The notes under the pieces were generated by a model, which searched no databases, had not been told where the DNA came from, and worked only from the letters and a program-made list of their open reading frames with translations. Shown here in pieces: positions 29,178 to 44,100 of a stretch of 64,000 bases of DNA. The stretch is taken from assembly GCA_023634235.1 (NCBI GenBank), contig JAMKCF010000001.1:34152772-34216771 (forward strand). The letters run 5' to 3'. A program made the translations under genes and the position numbers. Source of the stretch: Pisaster brevispinus. Taxonomy: Eukaryota > Echinodermata > Asteroidea > Forcipulatida > Asteriidae. Positions within the stretch are counted from its first letter, which is position 1. Every line of letters starts with the position of its first letter.

Positions 29178-32100
29178 CTAGTCAATCAAAATGACGAAAC
29201 AAACAACAGTTTAGGAATCATGGTATTCACAGGGTTTTCAGAAAATTGTTGATATTTTAAGCTGATGGCTTATATAGGTACTGTTGTGTTACTATGAAAT
29301 TATTAATAATATAAATATAAATACTACTACTGATTATAAAGCATGCATATAGCGCCTAATGAAAGGCCTCAAGCACTTCAAAAAATACATAAGTTAGCAA
29401 TTGTATATTACAGAATGTACATCCCACACAAGTTATCAATAAACAGGTTAAGCAGTTAAATTACATCAACAATACAATTAGGATGTATCCACAGCAACGC
29501 AGTGTTAAGTACGCAGTTATTGATTTATATTGCGTCCATTCTACAATGTACACAAGCGCGTAACAATCATTAAATAATTAAACAAACAACAAACAAAAAC
29601 AAGGATTAAAAAAAGCTGAAAACAAGAAAATTGCAATAAGAACATAAATTAGTATAAAGCTAGGCAATACCTGTAATTAATAGCAATATTATCGATAATA
29701 TGAAAGATGGTTTATTAGTGACTCAAATCCATCATGTGACCCTCAGGGCGCTCCAACATTATTTTCCCTGGTCACTGGGCCATTTATTTCATTCCCTAAA
29801 CCATCTCAGCTCCCTGGGTGGAAAAACAGCATGTGTTGCCCTATGTAGCCCACCAAGCTGAACCAACAACAAGAACCATCCCGGCCCTCACAGGTACCCA
29901 TTTACCCATGGGTGAAGAGAAGCAGTTCGAGCTAAGTATCTTGCTCAAGGACACACATATCATGACCGGGATTCGAACCCACACCTGGTTGACTTTGCCA
30001 GGTGCACTAAACCGCTCAACCACGTGACGCCACAAACAACAATATTAATTCCTGCAGAGAAGTCCTCGTCAGGGTTCGATGTTTCCAAAGGACAAACCGT
30101 TCTGTTCATTCAATCAACTTGAGAAACATGGTGGAACCATAAAGGAAGGTTGGAACACTATACGCCGATCAATTTCTCAAGGAGTAAGGCACAACAGAAT
30201 TAGCACCACAGGCTTTCCTATCCAAAAGGTCTGGCACGTCGAAACTTTTGAAAATCTTTCTCCTTCTCTTCGTGTTTTCCCGGCGTTGTTGGTTTTAAGG
30301 ATTTGTAGTTCTTTCACATTCACTGTCACAAAAATTAAGCAAATATCCTTTAACAGATTGAGAGAGAAAGCTTGAGAGAATAGTTTGGTTTTGTGTCATT
30401 CCTTTCAAGATCTACTCGAGACCGCCAAGTCAACATGACATTCTTTAGAACATTTTGCTAAAGGCACTTTTCTAAAGGTACACAATTAGCAAAACCGCAG
30501 TAGCAAACCGTTGAGTCAACCTGTGTACATTTCCCTGATTTGTGTCAATTTGCACCCAATTCATCCATCACACTTCAGTCAATAATGAAGAACAAATGCG
30601 GCTGCTGCTGTTTACCAAGTATTTATTTTCCAAACATTTTATGATTAATCATATCTTGGCAACAAAACAAAATGGCCACCGTCATCGTAACCTGAGGTCA
30701 CTTTTGTTTTGACGACTGGTTGTCTCATTAATCAGTGAGGGCATTCAGTCCAGTGGGGGCAAGGGGATGTGAAATAGCTAGATGGATTAAACAGGTCGGT
30801 TTTATTTTGTGTCAATTGAAAGGTTTTAATTATTCGAATCACATGTAACATTTTAAACAGATACTAATGGTGGTTGGAGCTCTTGTCTAGACCAAACCTT
30901 GCTAAACAATTCAAACTACGCCAGTTCCCCTTGGTACCTCTTTCTATTGTCTCCACAGAGGACATCGGCCGAGCTTGAAGAGCGTTCAGCCCCTAACCAC
31001 TTAAGTTCCAATTTCTATCCTTTTTACACCAATTAGCAAAGTAGTCCCGTCTTGGATTTGCTTCCAAGAATGCGTGGAGGTGTTCACGTGGGGAAAGATA
31101 AAAGACGATGCCGCCCATCGACAGTCATCTTGAACACCGAAGGTTTCCTGAGTCTGCTTGAACCACCACCAGCTAGGCCGCTTTCACAGCGGTGTGTTTA
31201 CCACAAATGGGCCACAGTGATACGGCCACAATTTCTCGGTCGGATGAGCTTTTTGTGTGTTGCGACACTTTGAGGTTACCGCATGGCTCCAGGCACAAAC
31301 TACAAAAAGGTTACTTCCAGACAAGACTGGGGCTCCAAACTCATGGATTTTTCTTCATTGAGTTTTCTTCTTAAATAAAAATAGTTGCCTTTGTCGGCTT
31401 GCCACCGACCCCAAATAGAGAAACCAGTGAAGCCAAACAAGGGATAAACTGCCCTTCTTGTTCGGACCAACGGAGTTTGATTTAAAATCCACACAGTCCC
31501 TCGACGAATAGCTCCAAGCAACTACATATGAAACCTTGCGTTGACATTAGAGAATAAGCGACAATATTCACGGCGCCTTGTGAGGCGGTCTAAGCTGATC
31601 CCTCATGGCGGAAATTTAACTGTGTAAGAACAAAACGGTACTAACTTATTTCATGGCCCGTTCGCAGGCACCCCAATCCACATGAAGTATTCGAGATTTA
31701 TTCTAAACTTGATTGGGGTACAAGAATGATAGTCTAGGCCTGGGAATCACTCTTCGAAAAAAAAATCCACTTTCAGACCATTGTATCAAAACATTAAACA
31801 GAACAATATTATTTTGAAACTAATTTGAAACAAAATATTTACCAAACTAAACAATTTCAACGAAACGCCTTTCTAAAGAGATGTGAGCACCTGATCCCAT
31901 GATTTTTTTTAAATAAATGAAAAGCTTTTCGAAAACTAAAAGATTGGAATGAAGAAATTGAAATGTCTCCAATTGTGGCTATTCCCAATAGAGGCCAAGG
32001 GAATACGCACGCGATTGGTCAGACCCGTAACGACCTCTGGCGTTAAAGACTTTAGCACTGATCCTCAACGAAAGTTAATCAACAATTTAACAATAGGCAA

Positions 32101-35100
32101 CATCCATCTGGACATTGGCAAGCGTGTGTAAGCTATCAACAGACCATAGAGCAAGAAACAGACCATAGCAGGAACAGACTAACAACTCCACGGGCTCCAT
32201 CTAGAGCTTGGCAAGGGGGTATCACCAGACTTAACCTCCATCTACAGCTTGACAAGGGGGTGCAAGCTATTAACAGACTAAGAACTCCATCTAGAGCTTG
32301 GCAAGTGTGCACAAGCTATCAACAGACTAAAACATCTTTTCACATTCCAAACGATACCAACAAAACAATAAACACCACACCAAAGCTTCCAGAAGTCCTA
32401 GAAATCAAGCTGTAATTGTATAATGGGGCCGGCGATCACCAAAGGTTTGCCCTGCCTTTTAAGTGAACAGGGTATAGTTAAAATGGGAATTGAGGATTAT
32501 GATGAATGTGAGACAACCTGTCCAAAGAAAATATAAACTAGGAGAGATTTATGAGACCCAATGCCATTATGGCTCCACCAGGAAATGCCGACCTCACTAT
32601 GAAGAACGCTATAGATCACGGGCGATCAACCTGAGGTTACAAGGTTAACAACATACGATATGGGAGAATAAACATGAACGTCGACTACCAGCGAAACCAC
32701 ACAGCAAGGACAAGAAGCGAACTCAACCTCTTTTCATATAAATTGGGCATCGAACCCGTCATTATTTCGAGGCAGAAATGAGACAGATTGTTGGGGAAAA
32801 GGTTGATGAGAAAATATTTCTTTAATTTTCTCAACAGGAGGAGCTGACCTATAACCTTAAAAGGTGAAAACAATCATCGGCGCCCTCTCAACGAATTCTC
32901 AGTTATTACATTGTTCTTAGATCCTGGTTTATCAGTGAGCAAATGACAATCCCTATCAAAGTGTTACCTTTCGCCGATGATGGCGCTCTGCCTCAGTGGC
33001 GCCCCCAAGGCTCTGGTGACGTCATTTACAGACTCGCCACTGAAGTCTATTTACACGTACATTTACATGTATACCAAAAGTGTCTTTACTACTTAACTGC
33101 TTCTTGAGTGCCTCAGCGTGCTAATAAAAGAAAACCGGCAAAATACAATCCACTCCATGATAACATCCAGAAGTCGACAATTTCCACTTCACCACCTTGC
33201 CGATCATAAATCGTCTGATAATGGGTCTGTAGTTTGTTTAGAATCTGATCAAGCGGCAATTGCAGGAATAACGACTCTCGCCATGCTCTCACCAAATGCG
33301 ACCGATGTCATTACGATCTGGTACTGCCTGCCCAAAATTAGACTTGTCTATACGGTCACTCAGATGAGGCTGTAGGTGCGGTGTAAGTATTACTTTGCCA
33401 TGAGGAGTAATTACTTACCCTTGTAAATACTTTAAAAATATACTATTTAAGTGGACAGTTATAGTACAGGAGTAGCTTTCAAAAGAAAACAATCAAATTG
33501 TAAAACAATCTCAAATACTGAAGGAGTGCACTGTTTACATGTTGACCTACAAATGCAACATAAATAACACCTTCACTCTATTAGCTGCAGAAATATTTAT
33601 TATCTCAAGTTGAATACACAGTTTTTATCAAGTGTTTTCCCATATACAGCAGCACACATACAACGAATATAGCAATGGCTATAATAATAATAATAATATC
33701 ACTTTCCAATCTTACAATTCCTGAGTTTGCCATTTTTCGCACATATTTTGCTTGCTATATTTTCTTTTGATCAATAATAATATTAGTAATAATAATAATT
33801 TACCGTTTTATACTTTACATAAAAGTGGTCGACTTCAGGACCTGTTTATACAGGATATCCACGCAAGTTCTTAGCTAAGAATTTAAGAACCTGATTCAAT
33901 GGAAAGAAACAACTTACCGAAATCAGCATTGCAGAAATACTCCACAATAGATGATGACGTCGCATCCTCGTGACACTGCGTAAAGAGGGATCCCACCGCT
34001 GCAACCATATCTTTTGAAAAACAATCAACTGAAAAATTAGACGGTCTCACCCTTGATTCAAAGGGAACGTCGTTGTTTTAAAGGTAACGAATAATTAGGT
34101 ATTACATTATGATCAACCGTTTTTTAATGTTTGGGGATCATCTACTACTAAAAGTACTACTTCTACTTTGTGATACGGTGAGTAAATCAAAAACAGCATT
34201 TTGTTTCCATCCTCTCTTCAGAAGCTACGAATTGTTTTTGATATTAGAAGTAGTAAGTGTTATCATACCGTGAGAGAGATTAAAATGTTTTAACAGTTCT
34301 GGAGATGTGAGTTTTCAGTTTACCGGTCTTTGTCTAACAGTCTTTGAGTAATGTAGCTTAACCAGAAGTTTAAAACAAGACAATGTCCCCTGTAAAAAAA
34401 CAACAACTTGACAAATATCATCACAAAACAGAGTTCTTAAAAAAGTTGCCTTTCCTTTGTTGCTGTTGGTTTTTGTTGTTGTTGTTTCCCCCTTTCTTTC
34501 TTTCTTTCTTTCTTTCTTTCTGTAAACAACCCCTCCCCTCTGGGAACGTGTCACCCTTTACGATTTCCGGGCACCCTTTCTCTATAACACTGTCAAACTA
34601 AACCACATGAGAAGTCAGGGTTCCAGACCTTGACAAAAGAGCAGACTACATCATGCACTAATGTATGGCAGATATTAAGGTCATCTTGGTTACGTTTCTT
34701 GTTCATTGTTGTCTATTCAGACTACAAATTTTTCGCTTTTTGTCTCGTTTTCGATTCGTAGAACTAGAAGAGACTGAAACCAAGATGGCCGCACAGTGCT
34801 AATGGAGAAATGAATTGAATAAAGTGAACCTGCCTTTCATCGGACGGTCCTTGGAGACCATAGGGTAGCCGGTGGGAGCTAGAGCATTAGCATCTACATA
34901 TCGTGAGAGAAATACAAGCAGAAAGACAGAGATAAAGGGTGAAAGGTCAGGTTATCATATGGGTCAGAGTTCATGACCAGATATCAAAGCCTTGTGTCAA
35001 AAAGGGGCGGGAAAAAGTGACAAGATAAGAGTGAGGAATACGGTGTGGGTTGTCTGATTTGATTAAAGGAAGGTGTAGAGAAAGTTGACGAGAGTTTGAG

Positions 35101-38100
35101 GAAACAGACCTAGTATCAGTTAAAGCGATTTGTTTTCATTGGAATTTGTCAAAAAATTACCTTCTGAAAATGCATTTTCCAAATACCAGTTTTATTACTG
35201 AAAGTTAACACTGTGTGATTATTTGCCTTTACTTGATACCAGGTCAGGTTGAAGAATAAGAAAGCAACTCCCAATAATCAAAGGCTCATTGTGTTTCTAG
35301 TATCTTCAACATTATCACCATGAATTTGAAATCATGACTGACCAATCACAACTTGTACGTCACGTTCTTTATTTACTTGATTGTTTTTCAGCTAATATCG
35401 ACGCTCAGATAACGCAAAATATGCAAGCTGTCGAGGATTTTTTGTTTCGTTTTTTTTGTCTGTTTCAAAAATGTTCGATTATAACATTTTTACATTAGTA
35501 AGAAACCACCACTGTCAACTTTCGGCAAAATTTCCGAAACAATAACCGTTACAACGACGGTCGTTATAGCGGTGACGTTATAACAGCTATTGAATCATTA
35601 AATGCATGTATAATCTTGATATTGAAGATACCAAAGCATTTCATTTTTTTTTTGCACACAGAGCCTTTAGTCATAATACAAAGGAAGTAGAGAATACAAT
35701 AAGTTGAAAATGAGTAAAAGATGAATTGTCGAAATAATGACCCAGATGAAAATATTACACTGCAAATCAAATTATCTAGAATTCTTTCAAAATGTAATTT
35801 CCAATGAGATATTTATATATAAATGGTATTCTGTTCTCCGGCAAGTTAAACCGGAGGTCGTTGGTTCAAGTCCTGCTTTATTAATTGTTTCTTTGTTCAA
35901 CCCCCAAATATTCTGTAACAATATAAAACATGTAAAGCATTGAGACTTGCGAAACAATTCTTTCGACAATTGTCATGTAATATACGACTAATGTACTTAG
36001 AGCGAATAGACCAACTCAACGGAACAAAATCATCGCTTTGTTCTTTGGTGCAACAATTTTATAAACTTTTGCTAATTTGTTTGGTTCTAAAAAGTCCATA
36101 GACCGGATGACGTGACCTTGTTCCAAAAGTTTATTCGGTCTTTAAACGCACGTTTAACAGCAGCAACTTGTTCCCATTCCTGGACGAACAGGCAACATTC
36201 ATCATCAGTACGCCAAGGTACAGAGGTCATAGGTTACACCACAACACGTAAGCTTTTAAGCCGTTGAGTTCGAGTAACAGTGATGAATTGGCAATAACTG
36301 TTGATGCCAAGTGCCGACTAAAGGAGCTGAGTACGGCCACTTCAGGGAAAACCTGAGTTTGTTTATCAAATGATCGTCAACTCGGATGACATGTTTTAAA
36401 AACAAAATCTTCGCTTCAGTTTTAGACCACATAAACATTCGTTTATTTGGATTTGTGAGTCACTCTTAAGGCAGATCATTCTCCGTTGCAGCATCACATC
36501 TCTCGAATCAGCTACCTCTTCACATTAAAACCTCCAACACTATTCACTCACTCAAAAAGTCTCTCAAAACACACCTCTTGTCAAACGATTTTGTTCCTCT
36601 AAATAATTGTTTTCTTTGGTTTCGTTCTCTTGTTCATTTTTACAGCGCCTTGAGCACCTTGGGTGAAAATGTAGTTTTACAATTACTATTACTGTTATAA
36701 TGATCTTTGTAATCAGTGAGCTTTCATATTAATACTAAAATGATTTGTTTTTCTTTCGATAGATCCTACGTGCTATGAAGTACCACGCCCAATCTCGACA
36801 TTTCCCCATCCTTTCTCCACTCAAACACAAACACACGTACACTCTAAATAGGTGAACATTCAACGTAGAAAATAAAACACAATCATGACGGTCAACGGTA
36901 ATGACACATGCTCTCGGTCTTCAGATATCCGCTCGTACTCGTTATGTTCACGAACAGAATCTCCTTCCCTTTCCTCTCTTTCCATGCTAATGTAATTTCT
37001 AAGAAAAACATAAGATTTCAATTTGAGGTAGGGAAAATGCCAAGGAAAACAGCCCACTTAACTGTCTGTTTCCCTCTATCGAGTTACCCGTGGGTGACAA
37101 GATATGGATCTTTGATATTGTGGTACACTGAGTTTCAGAAGTGGGGAGGGGTGGGGGTCTGTCCACAAACCCTTCATTTCTGGATGTTCCCAGCCAAGAT
37201 GTTGAATAGGATCTGCTAATAGGGTGCTCCCATTGGTCACTTCCAATATTATGCAAATGACATTATGCAAATGACATGACAGATCAAACAGTGTGTCTAA
37301 CGTCGTGTCATGATTGGCGGCTACAGCTACAGCTACGGCTGAATCGTCACGTCATCATGCGTTGAAGTGAAGGACTTTCTTAGCATGGAGGTAGAATTCC
37401 TTTATTACAAAAGTCGCAGACGTAGCTGTAACCGCCAATTCGGATACGGCCTTAGTTTTAGGTCACAGTAAAATCATTACGACATAACTGGTTCAAATCA
37501 TTACGACATAACTGGTATTCTGTTTATATACCTCCCTAAATTAATTATTAATATGCTTCATTGGTTACACTAAAATTTTCAAGATTAAATGGGAATTCAA
37601 AACTTGACTGGTATTCTGTCAAATGCATCTTGGCATGTTTCACTGGTTACACTTACAGCCAAACCTACACAATTAAACATAAGTCTCAGTTGACTGGTAT
37701 TCTGTAAAACGCTTATAGTATGCTTCACACAATTCAACGTATAAGTTGACTGGTATTCTGTTTAGCAATACTAAACAAACTCGGATAAACTTGTACTGTA
37801 CGGTTTGGCTGGTATTGTCAAATGTCTGTCGTTCTGTGAAATTCGAAGCTTAATAGTAACATTCTGCACTAGACCTCATTTCAGCAACCTCTTTAAGAAT
37901 CGGAATATTAAGATGTCACCTGGCCGAGCCAAACGTATCTTATTCTTGTTTACATGCACTTCACAAGAATTTACCGCGACAGAAACATTTCTAACAAATG
38001 ATAAATCTCGTCTCACTTTCCAAGGCGATCGTGATCCTACATGAGTAGAATTTCCATCATTTTACTTTCCTCAAACCAGATCCTGTAAACAAACTGTCCG

Positions 38101-41100
38101 ATGGGAACTGAAGTTAATACCAATTGCCATGTGTATCCAGCTGTTCCTACCAGAAACATTCCAACATAATGCGCGTCATTTATGTTATGAGACAATTGTC
38201 TGCCCCAAGCAGAAAATGTCACATAGCAAGCTCATGCTAAATGTGCTAAACTTAAAGGTGAACATTCTCAAGGTTTCAGAGATGTAGTTTTTAAGCGATG
38301 GTAACCTGCACAATTAAAGGGACACGCAACATCAGTTGAATAAATACAAACAAAAGACACTTCCTACTGAGGCGAAAAGGTAAAAGTCCCCCTTTATGAA
38401 TAAATATTGTCAAACTAGAAGTGTATTTATAAAAACACAATGGCTTATTTTCACATTTAAATTAAGCTGGACTACCTGAAATCAGTAGCTGTTATCTTTC
38501 AGGGGAAACGTCTAAAAGTAAAGTAACAACTAGAAAAGCTGCAATTTTAAAGACTGATTTTTGAGTATAAATGGCGAGGCGTCCATCCATTCAACCATCA
38601 TTAAATGCGTCATGATATGACTGTCTTGCTTCAGTTTTGATCTACTGATGATATTTAGTTTTTCAAACATCGACCAGTTTTATTATGACGTAACTCAAGG
38701 TTTGGACGGTGTCCTTTAAATGACATTAGAATGTTATTCATTTTAATTACAACCTTGATTTGTATGTGTTGATTTATAATCAGACAGTGAACAAGCTATA
38801 AGTTGCAGCTCATTAAATGCATACCAGGAGACTGTGATCCTTGAAATGTTCTCAGAATGCGTTCGGAGGGTTTTAATTGACGACCTAAATGGTAATGAAT
38901 TCAAGCAACCTGCCACGTAGAGAACCGAGCCTTGTTTAGGTGGTTTGTAGCTTCAGAATTGCATTCCCTTGTCACATTTGAGAAAACAACCTCTTGTAAT
39001 GAGATCGAGGTTAAAAGGATGTAACAATAACATCAATGGGTAAAAACTATTACGGTTTTACGCCGATGTGTGCTAATTTAAAGATGGTGCTCCAACACTT
39101 CCAAATGTATCTTCTGTAGACAACATATCAGAGAATTGGATTCGTTCATCAGCCATGACGGTGGAACCAGCAATAAGAAGGGGGTTATGTTACCTGCACC
39201 ACCACTTATCTCAGCTATCTAATCCGTCAACTTGTGGTGTTCTGTGAAACAAGAACTACACCCAAGAGCTGTTTCTACGGCTGATCCACAGTCAACACCC
39301 CCAAAATCCCCCGTAGTTTCCTCTTTCATTGTCAATCCCTTGCTTGTTCTGGGTACTTTCGGACTCTCCTCTTTTTATTTATTTCCACTAGACTGCTCCG
39401 TCGAAACGTCACGCCATAACTTTTGTTTAACCATTAATATAGGTTCTCAAGTTTGGTTGGTAAGCAGTTTGCAACAACTATTTGTGATTTCTACGTTATA
39501 GGAAGATGCTGTTGACAATTAAGCCCTTTATTCAGTTCTTGTCGATTTGTTGACAACTCATTCGGAAATAAGGAAATAAACCTAAACCGGTTCACGAAAG
39601 AAAACAACTTAGCGTTTTACAATTATTCGCAGCAAATCCACAACATCGTCATCGCTGGAAACTTTTCCTCAGACTCCTGCTGTGCCTAGCCTTGTTTTCC
39701 GTTTAAGTCCCCGCTGACACCCTCGTGATTAATGGCAAGTTACCCCGTAATGTGCCCATGATTGAGCATCAACCTAATTTGTCACACACCTGGCTTTCTA
39801 AACTGGCTAATGACTTTAGAAAGGGGTCAGTAAGGTTTCTCATTCAATTTGGCGAATCTCTAATCGTGGGTTAAATCCCTATGAACCAGAAAGTAGCGAG
39901 TGGCCATCCACAGAGGTCTTCGTGTTACCACTTTGTACCTTAGTTCTTTGGAGCTGATAAACCTCGCAGCTGTTGTGGACCATCATACCTTCATTTTATA
40001 GAAACATCCTTACAGTTTGGTTCCACCGTCTCTGTATTTCTTTACATATTTAAAGGTGTTATACAGAATTGGCAAGGATAAAATAATCATTGTTTAAGTT
40101 GAAAGCTTACTGATTAAGAAGATCACACTAGATCCACCTTATCCGTGAAAATATTTCCCCTCTGAAATGAAGTCATTTTGAGAAAACTATGTGAACACCT
40201 TAAAAAACCCACAACAACTGATTTCGGTTGTTTAAACAACCAACATTAAGGACAATATGTTTACATGCTGAAAATTGTGCACGGCTTTTCAACATTTTCA
40301 CTTGACTCACACAACGGATTAAGCCCAAATTATACAGGATCGTTATTTCATGAAAACGGTTGATCACACGTAACATGAACACTGCCTGTAACTATTTCGG
40401 CAGCTCTACCAATCCTGAATAAAAAACTGTGAAAACTATTTTTTTAAACAAAATTCTGGGTAGACAATAAGAATATTGTTAATCTACAAACTGCAGCCTT
40501 GTATAACCCCTGAATGATCCAAACAACAGGTACCGGATCATCTCTGTCCCCCCGGCAATATCCAAGGCAACCCTAATCTCTAATCCCCCCAATATTTCAA
40601 CAACCAAGCCACTCCCGTTCCGGAGGAGAGGGGCACTCCCCGGGCCAGAAACATATTTCAGTTTCAAAATAAAGTCAACTTTCCCCATAATTAGTACTTT
40701 CGTGGTAGTTTAAAAAGAAAAATCAAAGCGTTTCAATTGTTATTCAGGTTCATTCTTACAATTCATGTTGGATGGTCCATGGACGGTCTAGCCGTTGTAG
40801 ATTGCAATCTTATGTTGCTAAATATTATGTTTCCTGATTCTTGTTTAAGTGAAATATGTTTCATCATCCAGGCGGGGACAGCCAGGAAAACCAAGTTAAC
40901 TGCCTAGTTGGCCTGTAGGTTTCAACCTTTTTAAAGGGAAGGTGTACTAAGGGTCATGTTGGGATTTTGTTTTTCTTCGAAACAGTCGTGTTGTTTTTCT
41001 GTGTTTTGTTTGGATTTACGTGGCAATGATTATTCAGCCAGTGAATGTTTTCCAACTTAATCAAAGGTTTATTTCTGCAAATTGTAAGCAAGAAAGACCT

Positions 41101-44100
41101 CCTTGTCTTGATCCTTATAAACCACACTAGGACTTATCAACATTAAAATGCATCCAGGTGATAGATACATGTTTTAAATCGTATTTTTACAACCTCTGTT
41201 TCGATTTTCTTGGTAGTTAAATTTCTTTATCAATTGTAACATGACATCTCCTTTAAGCGATCAAAACACTTCCCAAGTATTCCACGCATGTGTTCAACCT
41301 AATCGGCATCATCGGTTGCTTGGGATCAAGCATACTTTGCTCGTAGCACATACTTCCTTGGAAGTGAAATGAAATGGCGCGTGCACTAATTGGTAATTAA
41401 GGGAAATATTTATTAATTTATTTAATCTGAGTTAAGAAGTAGGATGCGCAAAAGTCAATTTAAATAAAGGAGACACACATGATGTTTATCGGTCAGAATA
41501 GTAAATGCATCTAGGTCTAATAAACAAGTAAACCATTAAAGTTGCACGGCCTGATCTTCGAAAGAATTTATTTGGCCTATTCTGTTTTCGTTCAAAAAGG
41601 TATTATGTTTTTCTATTAATTTTGTCTCTGAACGAATTTTGACATACAGATGATGCTGTTTCAAAACGAAAAAACGTACAAAAACGTTCGCGTGTGCCAC
41701 GAACAGTGCACTAAACACGAGTACCATGCACAATTGTTTGCACATGGACGTGAGGTCTATGTCGAGATCCTGACACAAAATATTTAAGTTTTTAAATAAT
41801 TATCAATTATCATTTGAGGATTTGTTCGTGCAACACCTTAAATGAAAGCTTAAAACTTTCTCGAGACTCGAATCTATGTTAATAGCTATTTAAAATTGTT
41901 ATCTATATTTTCGAGTCAAATCACCGAAATTTGGATCAATATGCATCCAAATATTAACCAAAGATCTTCTAGTTAAACCACGGATAATCCGCTGGTTAAG
42001 ATCCTCTGGTATAACCACAGTCTGGTTAAACCCCAGCAAGGACCGGCGTTCCCAATGGTCACTAAAGGTCATCAAACGGTTATGAAAAGTGTGGTCTACG
42101 AGTCTGCGTAGACTGTTGGTCAAATACAAATTACTGAAGGCATATTGACCAAATAAAGAGTAATGGTAACTCCCACAGGGGAATGGGACCACCTCCATGC
42201 CACTACTGACAGAATGACAAGTGATCTGACCTCCAGACGTTAAAGGTTCATTCTATTGTCTGGAATACATTTGTAAACGAATATTACATCAATGCATGAC
42301 GGATGTAACCATGTTGCTTTCATATAAAAGCCCAAACCGAGGCTTCATCTTTAACAGTCTAGTCCATGTTCACACGTGGATTATCAGAATGGTTTTAGGA
42401 AACATCGGTTTCACGTAATAAACATATAGGCCTATGGCCCGAGGGTGTGCAACATCGATTGTCTGAAGAACAGAGAAGACTAGGGTTGCGCACTTGTGAC
42501 CAACTTCATCCGACTACGCAACAATGTTTTATGTACTAGGCCTACATCACGTGACAAACAATGTTCCAGTGCTTTAACCATGCTTCAATGCTCAAGTTTC
42601 TTACATTAGACTGCCATCTGACATTGCATCATTCATGTTTTCATGCAACACATAATTCAAGACTTCCATGACATATGAACATAAAGACGAAATATAGGCT
42701 ACATTAAAGGATATTTCTATCAGATTGGGTTGTCAGATTTTCAACTCGGAACTCTCGGTAAAACCTCAGCATAGGATACCCCCAAGGAACCTGGTATCCT
42801 GTCATATTTCCCCTAAACATTAAACTATATGATCCATCATATAAATGGCGCCATAATGCTGACTTATTCCCCAATGCCTCATCCCCGGGCTCCGATCCCC
42901 CTTCAAGAAGACAACTCCTGCCAATGTTTAGTTCCTGCCAATCGAAGGACGCCTCAAACCCCCTTCTCCTCAAACGAAAATGACTCTGGTTGGTTACAAG
43001 CGCGGGAATATTTGGCGCCACAACACTACGTCATCCTAAGGAAGCCAAGATGGTGGCTGCCTGCACTATGAGCCACAGCTAACTTGTTGGTTGAGTCAAC
43101 ATCGACTTAATAAAGAGACTTGTATGCCAAACACGTCTTGTCATTTTATTTCACTTTTGAAATTTAAATAATGACACTTTTACAAGTAAAACCAAGAAAA
43201 TAAAAAACGGTGAAATAAAGTTTGTATCCTTAAAATATTAAAATATTCTACATTTATTGTAAAGTTTATGCGAATATAACTTTCGACACGTGCTAAAAAC
43301 TAAGAACAAAGTTTTTGAACATATCAAAACAAAATGGCTATTGGCATAATGACCATACCGCCCCTGGAAAATGAAAACCTAAACGGTGCCTAGCGGACAG
43401 AAGAGAATACCACAGAAGGGAAATACTTGGCATTAGTAATAGCCGGCTTTCTAAATAAGACTCCACTCAACCCGAACCTACCATCGCATTCTGTCTCAAC
43501 CACAATGTCTGGTCTGTGAAATCTCGTCGATTGACGTACGGTCTCGCGGGAATCACTTTAGTAAACTAACGATTTGTCTAGCTTAGGGCAATTCTCCGTG
43601 TGTGATGGTTTTTGATTCAAGTTCAATTGGTGGATGCGATTCCTTGCGTGGGGCGGGCAGGCCCAATCCCCCATGAGCTGCCATATCTTCACCCATGCTA
43701 AAACTTACATTATGCGACTTACAACGACATCGTTCGTGGCAAGGAGAGCCGAGATGACAACGACCAAATGACAAAGAAGTATCTAGAACGACATAAGACT
43801 AAGGCATAAATTAAAAAACGACAATGACAAAATCAGTGCCTGCATAAAGGTGACCCTTTTCAGCCAAACTACAGAAACAGAACAAAATTAGTTGATTATT
43901 TATTTAGCCTGGCAGACGATAGTGGCAATGTTTGTGACAAATAGACAACTCGATGACGTGTGTGACCTAACAAATCCCAACTCAAGAGCCAAACCACAAC
44001 CAATGACACAGTTGACAACGCATACGTCTCTGGACACGACGGTGAAACGACGGCATTTGTGACCTAACAAAACCCAACCCAAGAGCCAAACCACAACCAA

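Larger units (their letters stand above)
29178..33917. other. sFRP intron 2
   Basis: 4.7 kb of AT-rich intron. It contains a tRNA-headed SINE on the minus strand (29820-30035), a minisatellite (32095-32325) and short ATA/TTA runs near 33679 and 33777. Some open frames of 60-100 codons occur but have no domain character, so no nested gene is called. Confidence 0.6.

Noticed and set aside
42704..43021. 105-codon minus-strand open frame in sFRP intron 1
   Set aside because: Mixed composition with no recognisable motif, no hydrophobic or repeated pattern and no splice partner; expected by chance in a window this long.
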